Of a stretch of DNA of 64,000 nucleotides, positions 10,523-20,744 are shown one piece after another. The stretch is taken from assembly GCA_048772705.1 (NCBI GenBank), contig JBLWGC010000230.1, forward strand, positions 1,054,001-1,118,000, given 5' to 3'. Made by a program: the position numbers and the translations under genes. Within the stretch, counting starts at the first letter, position 1. Every line of letters starts with the position of its first letter. The DNA is from Leidyana gryllorum EB-2025a (taxonomy: Eukaryota > Apicomplexa). The notes beneath the pieces are model-generated. The model worked only from the letters and a program-made list of their open reading frames with translations. It ran no database searches and had not been told where the DNA came from.

Positions 10523-11737
10523 TTATGAACAGGGCGGTTTCGTTGAACAGCACCGTTCACCTCTTGGGCGAACGGCGTCAAACGTATCTTCACGCTCGAG
10601 TTCACTGTCGTCTGTTCGGGATGAACCGTCTCTCTTAGCACCATCTGCCCCGCTGGAGGCCGATTCATCTGCAGGTGTGGTGGCTTGATTCCGGTGGCAT
10701 CCTGGAACCAGCTCGAATTCATTGCAGTAACGAGTTCTGAGGATGGTGGCGATACGCCTGGAGATCTGACGAATTTGATGTTTTTGTTCTTCCGATCCCT
10801 CGCTGTAGAACGGGTACAGTACTTTTTCCGTGGCCATCTGCATATCCATGAAGATCTCTTGGCTAATGGAGCTGAAGGAGCCATACGAATAGAACAAAAC
10901 ATGATAGCTCATAACCACAGCGTTGTGATAGTACACTTCCAGCCCCACCAGAGCATCCGCCAGGGTGGCGATATGATCTGCCTTCCAATTGTCCAGAGCT
11001 GATCCAATCTGACTGACGGCGGCCGCGATCTCCCCACGCACCCCTTGGAATGTGAGATAGTCATACAGCAAACTTTGCTTTTTGGACTTGAAGCTGTATG
11101 TGCGTCTAGTTCTCACATGCCGTTCTGACTTGCGCCACCGTCTGAATTCTGTCTCGTTGAACGACCGACTGGCGGAAGTTGCCCGTGCTGATGGCTGCTG
11201 ATCCTTGTTCGCACCGTTGTTGTTGTCTCCACCGCCGACATTCTCTTTCTTCTTTGGTGGATATCTCCTCCGCGGTACGGACTCGGACTCCGCCTCCATA
11301 CCGACAGTGGTCGGTTTGGGCGTAGTGGTGGTGGTGGTCGGAGTCGTCGTTGTTGTGGGCGTGGTGGTTGTGGTTGTTGTTGTCGTCGTCGTTGTTTTGG
11401 TGGTTGTGGTTGTTGTGGTGGTTGTGGTGGTGGTCGGCTTTGGAGTACCGCGAGAAGAACTTCGTTGTGAAACCTTCCGCGGGTCATTGGCATCGTCTGC
11501 TTCAGAGTCACCGATGTGGAATGAGGCTTCAAGACCGTAGTCACCACCGAGAAGGCTTCCAACGCCACGACCGACATTTCCAGCAGCGTGGCCAAGATCT
11601 TTGGTGGCGTTTTTCAGATCACCGTGGGCAACGTGATGGGCCAAATCATTGATATTGGAGCCAGCGTTGCCTAAGCGATCGAATAGACCAGCTTGGGTAT
11701 GGTGAAGGCACAGGAGGGACAGAAGCAGCAGTAACAT
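10523..11737 (-). CDS. Secreted poly-Thr protein with helical domain (cluster gene B)
   Basis: The function is unknown. It is a single exon of 404 residues. The signal peptide (MLLLLLSLLCLHHTQA) is followed by a short amphipathic segment rich in Gly, Asn and His (GLFDRLGNAGSNIND). Next comes a long run of Thr broken only by Pro and Lys (encoded at about 11310-11440), which resembles mucin-type O-glycosylation targets. The C-terminal half is a predicted helical domain with LLYDYLTFQGVRGEI, ADALVGLEVYYHNAV and a cluster of Tyr and Phe. Cys occurs in the domain (CNEF, PGCHRN) and at the C terminus (CCSTKPPCS). It starts 43 nt after the stop of gene C on the same strand. Other cluster members show the same plan of signal peptide, Thr or acidic linker and helical domain. 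Confidence 0.75.
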   Translation of the reverse strand: MLLLLLSLLCLHHTQAGLFDRLGNAGSNINDLAHHVAHGDLKNATKDLGHAAGNVGRGVGSLLGGDYGLEASFHIGDSEADDANDPRKVSQRSSSRGTPKPTTTTTTTTTTTTKTTTTTTTTTTTTPTTTTTPTTTTTTPKPTTVGMEAESESVPRRRYPPKKKENVGGGDNNNGANKDQQPSARATSASRSFNETEFRRWRKSERHVRTRRTYSFKSKKQSLLYDYLTFQGVRGEIAAAVSQIGSALDNWKADHIATLADALVGLEVYYHNAVVMSYHVLFYSYGSFSSISQEIFMDMQMATEKVLYPFYSEGSEEQKHQIRQISRRIATILRTRYCNEFELVPGCHRNQATTPADESASSGADGAKRDGSSRTDDSELEREDTFDAVRPRGERCCSTKPPCS

Positions 11738-11780
11738 TATTGGTTTTTCTACGGGCGTTTGTGGTCAGCCGATCGATCTC

Positions 11781-12482
11781 TCACAATAAGAAGAGCGCTG
11801 GCAAAAGGAGTAACGCAGAAACGGAGATGACAGATTTGGTGGCATTGCTGGGTGAGTATCTCCGAAGGTTGTTGGAGGGCATTAGTGGGTTTGTACCGCC
11901 GCCGGGGTAGGTGGGTCGGTTGTTGTAAGGGTTGCCGATATAACTTCCTCCTCCGTTGTAGGGAAGATAGCCGTGATTTACATTTCCCCCCAAGGGCGAT
12001 GCGAGGACGCGACGACAGGAGTCATAAGTGGCAAAGGGAAGGCAGAGGCCTCGAAGGAGGTGATCGAGGATTTCCTCTCCGAGTCGACAGTTCTTGGTAT
12101 GCAAGTGAGGATGGTGGTGATGATGAGGGGGGCCGACCGAGTTGAAAGCCTCTCGCACCTTGTTGTCGAGTTCAGTTTGGGATCGTTGCAGCGAGGACTC
12201 GAATTCCGTTGGACTCAAACGCGTTCTCTCGCGCTGCAAGGCGTCTTGATAGGCGAGCATAGTTTGACCGGATATGAACAAGGCCTCATGTATCTGGGCC
12301 ATCTCTCGAGTTGACAACTCTGTTATTCCCGCACCATGCATCACTTCCGCAGCCCTAAAGGCTACGTCCTGTGGCACCCCATGGTCGGCCCAGAAACGTT
12401 GACTTTCTTGCACCGTGGTCAGTTCATCGCTCGCAACCAAGTAAAACAAACTTGAGATCAGAAGTAGAAGTAGGCGTGTCAT
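11781..12482 (-). CDS. Secreted, probably GPI-anchored protein (cluster gene C)
   Basis: The function is unknown. It is a single exon of 233 residues. It has an N-terminal signal peptide (MTRLLLLLISSLFYLVAS) and ends in a hydrophobic tail (SVSALLLLPALFLL) preceded by small residues (SPSNATKS), the usual form of a GPI-attachment signal. The mature part begins with a helical region containing GITELSTREMAQIHEAL, which resembles GVTEIPARELSHL of the adjacent gene D. A His run, four Cys and a Gly/Asn/Tyr-rich linker follow. The ATG at 12482-12480 overlaps the TGA stop of gene D in the form ATGA. A CAG acceptor-like trinucleotide lies 7 nt before the ATG, at 12492-12490. The GPI call is an inference from composition. 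Confidence 0.75.
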   Translation of the reverse strand: MTRLLLLLISSLFYLVASDELTTVQESQRFWADHGVPQDVAFRAAEVMHGAGITELSTREMAQIHEALFISGQTMLAYQDALQRERTRLSPTEFESSLQRSQTELDNKVREAFNSVGPPHHHHHPHLHTKNCRLGEEILDHLLRGLCLPFATYDSCRRVLASPLGGNVNHGYLPYNGGGSYIGNPYNNRPTYPGGGTNPLMPSNNLRRYSPSNATKSVISVSALLLLPALFLL

Positions 12483-15400
12483 TTTTTTCCTGTAATGCTC
12501 GGGACTTCAACCCGGCCGCTCCCTCGGAGCAGCCGACGATCAGTAGCCGCTGACAAACCATCGCCAAATGGACGCAAACCGCTGATCAAAGACGCTAAAT
12601 AGGGCCGCAGGCTCGTGAAGTCATCATCAAGAGCTTCATAACCCTCCTCCAATTCTGTAATGGAACCAGACACCACAGGACGCACGATATCACACAACAC
12701 TCCGCCAAATACTGGCCAACTGCACACGCCTGGACCAGTGCGGTGTAGCGCTTGAGCAGCTGTAAAGAACAAACGATTTGCTCCTTTGAGGGTCCCATCC
12801 ACAACAACGATCAAATGACTCAACTCGCGGGCCGGAATCTCTGTCACTCCGCCGTATACCAATGCACCAGCCATGACGCCCGCAGCTCCATCGCCGAACC
12901 GAGAAGCGAACACACGATTCACAGCAATGTAATCACGAATTGCATCGTGCCCGACTACCATCGCGCCGCCTGGCAAGAGTTCTGGTAGCCTCGCACGTTT
13001 GTCCCATCCCCAATTATGATCTCCGATGAGTAAATCAATCCGGGAGTCATCACCAACAGCCGCTGACGACTCTGAAGAACTAAAATCACCGTCACTGTCA
13101 CCATCAGCGTCAGCATCACTGCTAATATCAGTAACACTGGGACCCCTGAATTTGCTCTCAGTCTCCACTCCGTCCCCCCTTTTGAAATCCTCGTCACTGT
13201 CCTCGGGGTCAGGAGTGTCGACACCCACATAGGGGTCCACCGGAATCCCATTCTCCTCGTCATCTCCATCCAGAGGGAGATCCGTCGGGACTGTGATGAA
13301 CGCATCATCACTGCTGTCACTGTCACCATCATCAGCCTCCGCCTCCTCCTCATCCGCCGTTGACAACTCATTGCTCGAACGCGACTTGAATGGTTGATTG
13401 AAAATCTGTTCACTCGTCGTCACAGACGCAGTACTTGCAGTCTCAGTCGGAACAACGTACGGAGGCACAGCCGTTGAGAGCCGCACAACCGATGGGAAAG
13501 TCGTCAAACGAGTCACAACCTCAGCAGCTGTCGACTGGAAGAACTCTTCTGTCGAGACAGCCTCCGTCGTTGTAGTCTCGTCAACCTGCAAAGGAGAGAG
13601 AAGAATTCGCTGAAACCCAACTTTCCTCGTCACCACTTACTGCTGGCATCGGCGCCTCGACTACGTCACCAAAGCTGTCACTGTGTTGCTCACTATCCAC
13701 ATCATCGTCCTGAGGGTCGAAGTACAACGGAGGTCGGTAGCCTGGGGGCAATAGCAAAGTACTTACACTGGGGCTCGAAGTTGACCATAACTCTGCTGCC
13801 TCGGTTTTGTCGGCGACGCCATTATCTTCGACAGCCACAGAGTCTCCAATGTTTTCTTTAGCGATCGGGGCGGTCACTCGTGTCATATCTTCAAAGGCTT
13901 CGCTCACGTCTTCCTCAGTACTGCTGCTCGTTTCCTCATCTCCATCTGTCACACCATCGCTCGTCGAGGAGGTCGATGTCTCCGTCTCGGTCGCAGTCGA
14001 AGACGACTCTGTGGTTTCTCCTTCTTCTGCAACAGTATCTGTCGACTGCTCATCATCAGAGACGGCAGCTTCCTCGGGCTCGCCACTGATACTGGGATCA
14101 GTACTGGTGACAAACGGACTTGGAGACGCCAAAGTGGTGGTCACCTCCTCGGTGGTCTCGACGGGCATTGGTGGTGGTGGAGCCAAACTGGTGGTCACCT
14201 CCTCGGTGGTCTCGACGGGCATTGGTGGTGGTGGAGCCAAACTGGTGGTCACCTCCTCGGTGGTCTCGACGGGCATTGGTGGTGGTGGAGCCAAACTGGT
14301 GGTCACCTCCTCGGTGGTCTCGACGGGCATTGGTGGTGGTGGAGCCAAACTGGTGGTCACCTCCTCGGTGGTACTTATCTCGAGAAGAGACGGCGGAGGC
14401 GTCAACGTAGTTGTAATGTCCTCAGTCACTTCGAGGGCTGGTGTGTCTTCGCTTATGTCAGCAGACATCGGAGGCGGAGCCATTGTGGTGGTCACATCAT
14501 CCGGCACATCGGCGGTGGTGAACGGCGGCACCTCGGTGGTGTCTTCGCTTATGTCAGCAGACATCGGAGGCGGAGCCATTGTGGTGGTCACATCATCCGG
14601 CACATCGGCGGTGGTGAATGGGGACTCGGCGTCAGTTTTCTCCGACGACGACTCTTCCACCTCGGTTACGGCTGCCGTGGTCGGGATGAAAGTCTCTTCA
14701 GTCTTGGGCATCATAGTGGGGATGAAGGTCGGATTTGTCTCTTCGGCTTCGGGTGCGACGCCGACAGAGTCCGTACTTTCGAATGGAGCCGGAACATAGG
14801 TTACCGTCGAGGAGGTCTCCGTTGTGGTTGACGTCTCTAACAAAGTCGTGGAATCAGTTACCTCCTCATCAGCAATAATCTTTGACGGTTCAGTCTCCGG
14901 TAAGGTCGGCTCTGTTTCCGCGGCTTCGGGCTCAGCACTCACTGCACGAGTGACTTCATCCAGCGGGGCTGGCTCGGCCTCTGTGGCGTCAGTGGATGGT
15001 GCAGCAGCAGTTCGGACGTCGCTGGAGGCGCTGGTCTCTTCGGCTTCTGTGGTGCTTTCCTCTGTGGTGGCGGCAGTGGTCTCTGCTGCGGTGCTGGTCA
15101 CCTCAGACTCGGAAGTAGACGACTCCTCAGTGCTCAACGGAACCTTCGCAGTGTCGGTGTCATCTGCCGCTTCTGTTGCGAAGGCTGGAGGAGCTTCCTG
15201 CAGATTCTGTGGAGCTGTCACCGTCGGCTCGGCCCACGTGCTGGTGCCCGGAACACCAACGGATGTTTGCGCGTCCGGTTCCGTCGCATCAGTTGCGATT
15301 TTGAGGACGGGAGTGCTGGTCGATGTTTCAGTCTCCGTCGAAGTTGTCACATCTGCAGGGGCAGTGGGTGCTGCAGTCCAAGTTGTCGACACCGAGAACT

Positions 15401-18383
15401 CGATCTCCGCTTCCGTCGTGGTGAAAGTTGCCTCTTCCGTAGTGGTGGGAGTTGTGTCCACGACGACAGTGGAGACTGGCGCGTCCGTAGTGGACACAGA
15501 CTCGACCTCTTGGGGAACTGAGGGAGTCGGAACTTCCTCGGTGGCAGCAGTGGGGGCACTCTGCACCTCTCCAGGGACTGAGACGGTGACCGGGGGGTCC
15601 GGAGTCGTAGTGGGGGCAGCTTCCAGATCCTGGGGTACTGAAACTGTGACCGGTTCGGTGGTAGGAATGGGAGCCTCTTGCAGTGACTGCGGCACAGAGA
15701 CTGTAACAGGTTCTGTGGTTGTCGGAACCACCGCTTCGAGATCCTGAGGCACTGACACAGTGACTTCTTCGGTCGAGGTGATCGGAAGAGTCTGAACCTC
15801 TCCAGGCACTGATACAGTGACGGGTTCTGGAGTCGGAGTGGGAGCAGCTTCCAGATCCTGGGGTATCGAGACGGTGACTGGGCTCGTGGTAGTCTCGGGC
15901 GCCTGCTGGAGATCTTGAGGCACTGCCACAGTAACTGCGTCGGTAGCAGTCGCCGGTAGAGTTTGGACCTCCCCAGGTACTGATACAGTGATGGGTTCTG
16001 GAGTCGGAGTGGGAGCAGCTTCCAGATCCTGGGGTATCGAGACTGTAACAGGTTCTGTGGTTGTCGGAACCACCGCTTCGAGATCCTGAGGCACTGCCAC
16101 AGTAACTGCGTCGGTAGCAGTCGCCGGTAGAGTTTGGACCTCCCCAGGTACTGATACAGTGACGGGTTCTGGAGTGGTCGTGACCACAGCCTCCACCTCT
16201 GGGACGGAGGTGGCGGGAGTGGTAACGGCCTCAGAGCTCAATTCACTCTCAGTGACCTCTTCCTCGGTCTGGACGCTCGCCGACACTGTAACGTCTACCA
16301 CCTCAGTGGTCACCACAACCTCGAAAGCGGTGGTAGAATCGTCCTCTGGACGCGTCGTGGGAGTTTCCACTACCTCTGGGGTGGATGTCGCTTCGGTAGT
16401 CTCTTCCTCAGATTGAACTGTTGCGGAAAGGGTTACCTCCACTGCCTCTGTGGACACCACAGCCGTAAAGGTTGTGGATGACGTTTGCTCCGGTGCTGTG
16501 GTGGGGGAAGCCGTGGACTCGATCGAGGGCGAGAGTTCCTTCTCCGGAGCCACAGTGAACGGAGCCTGGGTGGAGACAGCTTCTGGCGCTGCGTCGATCG
16601 TCCTGGCGGTCTCCTCGGTGGCGGGAGCGGAAGTGGAGGTTTCCTCCTCCTCCGTGGTGGACTCCTCCGTAGTGGAATCGGAAGCAGTATGAGTACCATC
16701 GAGAGTAGTAGTGGTGAAAGTAGCAGGTTCACTGGTGGTACTCGCTTCCTCTGTTGTGGAATCTGCTTCTGGCGTGGAATTTAGAGGAGACTCTAGCAGG
16801 GAAGGCCCGGTAGTGACAGTGACTTCTAACTGAGGAGTTGTAGACTCCTCGGCTTGGAGGTCTGCCTCAGGGGTGGTCTCTGAAAGCGGTTCCGTACTCG
16901 ATTGAACTGTTTCCGTATCCACTCCATCAGTCGACCCCTCTTCGACGGCTTCGGTTTCGGTCTCAGTCGATCTCGGGATCTCTGTTGTTTCCAGCGACTT
17001 GGGTTCAGATTCTTCCACCGGTGCCTCCGTAGCGGCAGCTTCAGGCTCTGCCTGTACGGGGAGAAATTCGGTCACTTCCGTATCAGTGGGAATGGGGAAC
17101 GCAGTCATAGTTAGGGGCGGGACAGTACTTTCGGAGGTCGTGGGTGGTTCGGTTGGCTCAGTACTGGACGTTGTTGCCTCCGTGCTGGTGGAGGACTCGT
17201 CGTCGTCGTCGTCGTCAGGCTCTGTGGTGGTGGTAAGGGGGCTTGTGAGCTCTGGTTCGGCACTTGGTGAGGATTGAGGCATCTGAGTGGATGCCGAGTC
17301 TGTCGTCGTAAGAGTTGCACTAGTCGTTAATGGAGCGTTAGTGGTGGTTGCGGGTCTTCTATAGGGTCTGGTGGTCTCATCGGATTCTTCTTCTTGTGGG
17401 GTGGTTTCTTCCGTTGAGGAAGTAGCGTTAGTAGGTAAGGGTGGCGGGATGGTGGAAGAGGAGGGCTCGTCTTCCTCCGAGGAGGCCTCTGTTTCGGACT
17501 TCTCGGGCTCATAGCGAATAGTAATGTGTTGATCCTCATCAGGTTCACAGGTAGGATCCCCGGCCTCCTCGTCATCGCCTTCATCTTCGCACTCAGGTAA
17601 GGTGGTGGTGTTGTCTTCGATAGTTTTGTCGGTAGATGGGGAGAGGGCAGGTGCACTGGCGACAGCTTCAGGTGCGATCACAGCCGCAGTGGTCTCATCG
17701 TCTGGTTGGGCAGTTGTTTCTGCATCCTCAGTGGTGGTGACATCGTCTGTGTCGTTTCCATCGACTTCCTCCTCTGTTGTAGTGTGAGGCCTATGGCGGC
17801 CGATGATCTTGACGGTGAGGAGTTCATATTCGGTCGATTCTATGAGCTCTTCTTCATCATCACTGATAGAATCGACGTCCTTTCCATAGGGCGACTCGAC
17901 ACCTGGTGCTAGTGGGCGTCTCTTGTCACCTGACCGAAGAGGGTGTTTCGCCTTTCTCTTCTCCTCCTCAGGGGTTATGGGATCGACCCAATTGTCCTTG
18001 GGAAGATCTTCGACATCAGGTTCGTTGATGATCCATGGTTTCTCGGCATCCGGATCGAGGGGCTCCGTACTAGTGGAGTCCAGAATCACGGGCACCATGT
18101 CATCATCGTCGTCATCGTCATCGTCAATAAGATCATCATCCTCATCGTCATCATCAATGTACTGATCCCGATTAAAAGACTCGGGACGCACCGCGCCGCC
18201 TCCCGTAGTAGTGTCCTCGTCTACATCATCATCCTCGCTGCCGTCCGCTACAGACGAGGGCCCTTTGTCCTGTTGTAATAAGTTATCTTCAGGGAAGTAA
18301 TACAGCCGCCTGGGAGCAGGTGCTGATGTCGTTTCAGTCGTAAGTACTAACAAGCAAATTGGAACCAGTAAACTGTACTTCAT
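12479..18383 (-). CDS. Giant secreted mucin-like Thr/Glu/Ser-rich protein with C-terminal helical domain (cluster gene D)
   Basis: Two exons (18383-13641 and 13585-12479, 55-nt intron with GTAAGT donor) join in frame into 1949 residues. A signal peptide (MKYSLLVPICLLVLTTETTSA) is followed by an Asp/Glu-rich segment and about 1300 residues dominated by Thr, Glu, Ser, Pro and Val. Three kinds of internal repeat occur there and are listed separately. After a second acidic stretch, the last 180 residues (about 13060-12500) look folded. They include AIRDYIAVNR, GGVTEIPARELSHLIVVVDG and a Cys pair (VCSW, LCDI), and resemble genes C, E and F. No transmembrane segment or GPI signal is seen. By analogy with apicomplexan surface mucins it may coat the cell or a cyst wall; no named family was recognised. 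Its stop overlaps the start of gene C. Confidence 0.8.
14136..14351 (-). repeat. 54-nt tandem repeat, four copies, in gene D
   Basis: Four almost identical 54-nt units begin at 14136, 14190, 14244 and 14298, with a partial fifth from 14352. Each encodes 18 residues, of the form TTEEVTTSLAPPPPMPVE. Near-identity at the DNA level points to recent expansion or homogenisation. Confidence 0.9.
14443..14620 (-). repeat. 96-nt-spaced duplicated segment in gene D
   Basis: A segment of about 80 nt starting GTGTCTTCGCTTATGTCAG on the plus strand at 14443 recurs at 14539 with almost no change. It encodes FTTADVPDDVTTTMAPPPMS followed by ADISED in both copies. It is in frame with the gene. Confidence 0.85.
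15550..16185 (-). repeat. 57-nt imperfect tandem repeat (about 11 copies) in gene D
   Basis: A 19-residue unit is repeated about eleven times, for example VTVSVPQDLEAAPTPTPEP. Two alternating subtypes are seen: one with GEVQTLPATATDA and one with QDLEAVVPTTTEP after the VTVSVP start. The alternation suggests that a two-unit block was duplicated. Confidence 0.85.
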
Positions 18384-18832
18384 CGCCGAGGACGATCTAA
18401 CATACGGTCACCTTTTCGGTTTCGATGGCTCTAGAGATCTCCTTGATGATCCGGGTCGTAAGTCCCAACACCACTTGTTAGTCTGAAAACACCTTTTGGG
18501 CCATTCAGACACCGAATTTAGCTTTGATCGGTCTCAACAGTACAATCGCGCGCCAGCAAGTTGTCACAACCCCTTTTACCCCCTTTGACGGGCTTTACAG
18601 TCGCCGCGAACCCTCTCAGCGCCTCCAGTTATCCACTTCTCTCGTCGCTGACACATGTCCCTTCTGCCCGGTGGCCATTCTTCGTGTGCCGCTTACGTTT
18701 TCAAGGGGGGGCGGTTCTTTCTCTTGTAAGATTACAGACTCATTGTTATGCGTAATGGGTGCGAGTGCTTTTGTAAAGCCGCGGGGTGGCCGCAAGCACC
18801 ACCTCGAGCATTGGCAGTTTTCACCCTATCTC
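18384..18832. other. Spacer between cluster genes E and D
   Basis: About 450 nt lie between the stop of E and the start of D, both on the minus strand. I see no convincing coding region, repeat or RNA gene. It is the longest spacer within the run of genes B to F and presumably carries the promoter of gene D. Confidence 0.5.
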
Positions 18833-19543
18833 TCAATCGTTGAAATGTAGATTTCTGTGGAGGAGAGCGATATCGTCGAGCACAATGTCAATGAGTCGGC
18901 GAACGGCAGAGCGAACGAAGGAGACACGAGGATCGAATGACAATCGAGAGTGCAGTCGCATCAACTCAGAAAAGATGATACTGATAGTCTCGCGGTAGTT
19001 ATCGTCCTGGTCGGGATCGTCGAGCAGTTCATCAATTGGCTTGAAGCAAACAGGAAGCCCCACTTCCACTCCCAATCGCAACGGAACGATCACGTTGAAG
19101 AGGGGAAGGATCTCATTCTCGGTGTTACCCTCAATCAAATCCAAAAAGTGGTTCACAGACTCCGGGTGGATCGGCACGTGATGTCGGCTGCTAAAAAGCG
19201 AAGCAAAATAGGCGATACCGTACGTTCCCAACCGATCCCCATAAGTGGGATGTGTGGTCAGATATAGCATAAAGTCCACATAGGTCCGCAGAATGACTTT
19301 GCCGTTGACGACAGTTCCGATCTTCTGATTGACGAGAAGCGTTCCATCTTCTCTGCGAGAGGGAGGAAAAGGGTGAGAGGCAAGCCGTCCGGGTACCACT
19401 TACTGAGGCTTGAGGTGCTGGGTGGCATTGAAGTCCGGGACCGTCGTGAGAGGTCGACGGTCGGGGAGCGACTGGAGAGCGCGGAACGCGGTTCGAGCAT
19501 ATGCGAGAGCCCCGCCCAAATACAGCAAGATCAAAGGCTTCAT
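18833..19543 (-). CDS. Secreted helical protein (cluster gene E)
   Basis: The function is unknown. Two exons (19543-19404 and 19352-18833, 51-nt intron) join in frame into 219 residues. It has a signal peptide (MKPLILLYLGGALAYA). Unlike its neighbours it has almost no low-complexity linker, so it may show the core domain alone. The domain runs from about residue 55 to the end and includes ILRTYVDFMLYLTTH, PIHPESVNHFLDLIEG and GLPVCFKPIDELLDD. Its helices line up with those of genes A, D and F (order: Y/F-rich helix, Gly-rich turn, basic or Pro turn, LI helix). It ends in further amphipathic helices. The start follows gene F by about 130 nt on the same strand. Confidence 0.75.
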
Positions 19544-19676
19544 TTACGTGGGAAGAACAGAAGAAAAGGATCAATTCGACGGTTAGTCTGTCCGGTAAGT
19601 GGCGGAAAAGGCAGGTGCGAATCGTTCTGAACGTTTGTAGATCGCAAGGTAATCAGTCCAGTAATGCTTCTTAAGA

Positions 19677-20481
19677 TCAATTGTCGTCGTCATCATCACT
19701 GCTGCTGGAATCATCATCATCATCATCGGCGCCGCCAGATTGTTTGTGACGTTTCAAGTGATGGAAGGGGTGTAACACGTGGTTCAGCAAGTCATCCAAT
19801 CCGTTATGAAGAGCTTTGAGTAAGACGCCCAAGTTATGGCCTTCGGCTGCCAAGGTAGTTCCCAACATATCGAGAATGCGGATAGCACCTACAGATTTGC
19901 TTCATACTGCAACGGCCGCCAAGAGTAACCCACCATTGAACAGAGGTGACAATAATTCTACCACCGGCCGAATAATCTTGATAGCCTCCAACATGTGGAA
20001 GGTCTCACGCAGGACACGAGCGAGACCAAATATAAGCGGTGCGAGGCCTAAGCTGTCGTTCAATTTCATGATCAACTCATCAACCATATTGGTGGCCACA
20101 TTCGTCACGCCTCCAACAGTCAATCCCTGCGCAATTTCCCGGGAAGCCAGTTTCCCGTAACCCTTATGATTCTGCTTAATGTGCTTTTCAATAGCTTTGG
20201 CGTCAGAAAGAGTGCTGGGAGAAGAATCCTCTGCGAAAAGCACACACACAATCACGGAGACGGCAGCTTGACTCACTGGAAGAAGGAGGAGCTTTGGAAG
20301 AAGGAGGAGCTCCAGCACCCTTCAAGTGGGGAGGGGCTTCCATGGCTGCCACATCCTGATGGTCAGTCAGCCGCTTGAAAGTGTCAGTCCACTCGGCCAG
20401 ACACACTTCAGAAGTGCCAGCCTGACGGCCCCCGACCACCAATCCCACACACAATGCGAGCGAGCCGATGATGAGCCTCAT
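19677..20481 (-). CDS. Secreted helical protein with poly-Asp tail (cluster gene F)
   Basis: The function is unknown. Three exons read in frame: from 20481, a middle exon ending in SPLFNG near 19935, and a last exon ending at 19677. The ATG at 20481 begins a signal peptide (MRLIIGSLALCVGLVVGG). A Pro/Ser linker follows, then a helical domain: AIEKHIKQNHKGYGKL, LTVGGVTNVATNMVDELI and LARVLRETFHMLEAIK. AI..HI..N and GGVT...DELI match AIRDYIAVN and GGVTEIPARELSHLI in gene D, the clearest resemblance within the cluster. The protein ends in HHLKRHK and a run of Asp and Ser. It is divergent from the next plus-strand gene. Confidence 0.75.
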
Positions 20482-20744
20482 CCGCACTTAGAGGAAGATT
20501 AGTATGTATGTCTTTCCAGAAGCAGACCGTTCGTCCCACTGGCGCCCCATTCGGGCGGCCGGGTCTTGGGCATTCTTCGACATCTGTAGATTGAAATAAA
20601 AGACTATAGTAAAGAATGAGAGATGCTTTTCTCCTCGTGCCCCCTGTGACTGAGAGTCGCCCCCCCATCCAAGTATTGAGTGACTTTGCGCGGTAGGAGG
20701 AAAGAAATACTTCTTTCCTCTCAAGCACGCCTTTCAGGGGCAAG

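Noticed and set aside
9999-10688. A 229-codon plus-strand frame after the malic enzyme
   Set aside because: It is TG-repeat-derived (Val/Cys/Leu-rich), then runs antisense to gene B. No start context or domain supports it.
11310-11440. GTT/GTG-rich tract as a plain microsatellite
   Set aside because: It lies in frame in gene B as Thr codons broken by Pro and Lys, so it is a coding low-complexity region.
13807-15747. Long plus-strand open frames (330 and 307 codons) opposite gene D
   Set aside because: They are the antisense of Thr/Glu/Val-rich repeats, contain only Val/Ser/Thr runs, and have no signal peptide or domain. Repeated codons without stops on the other strand explain them.
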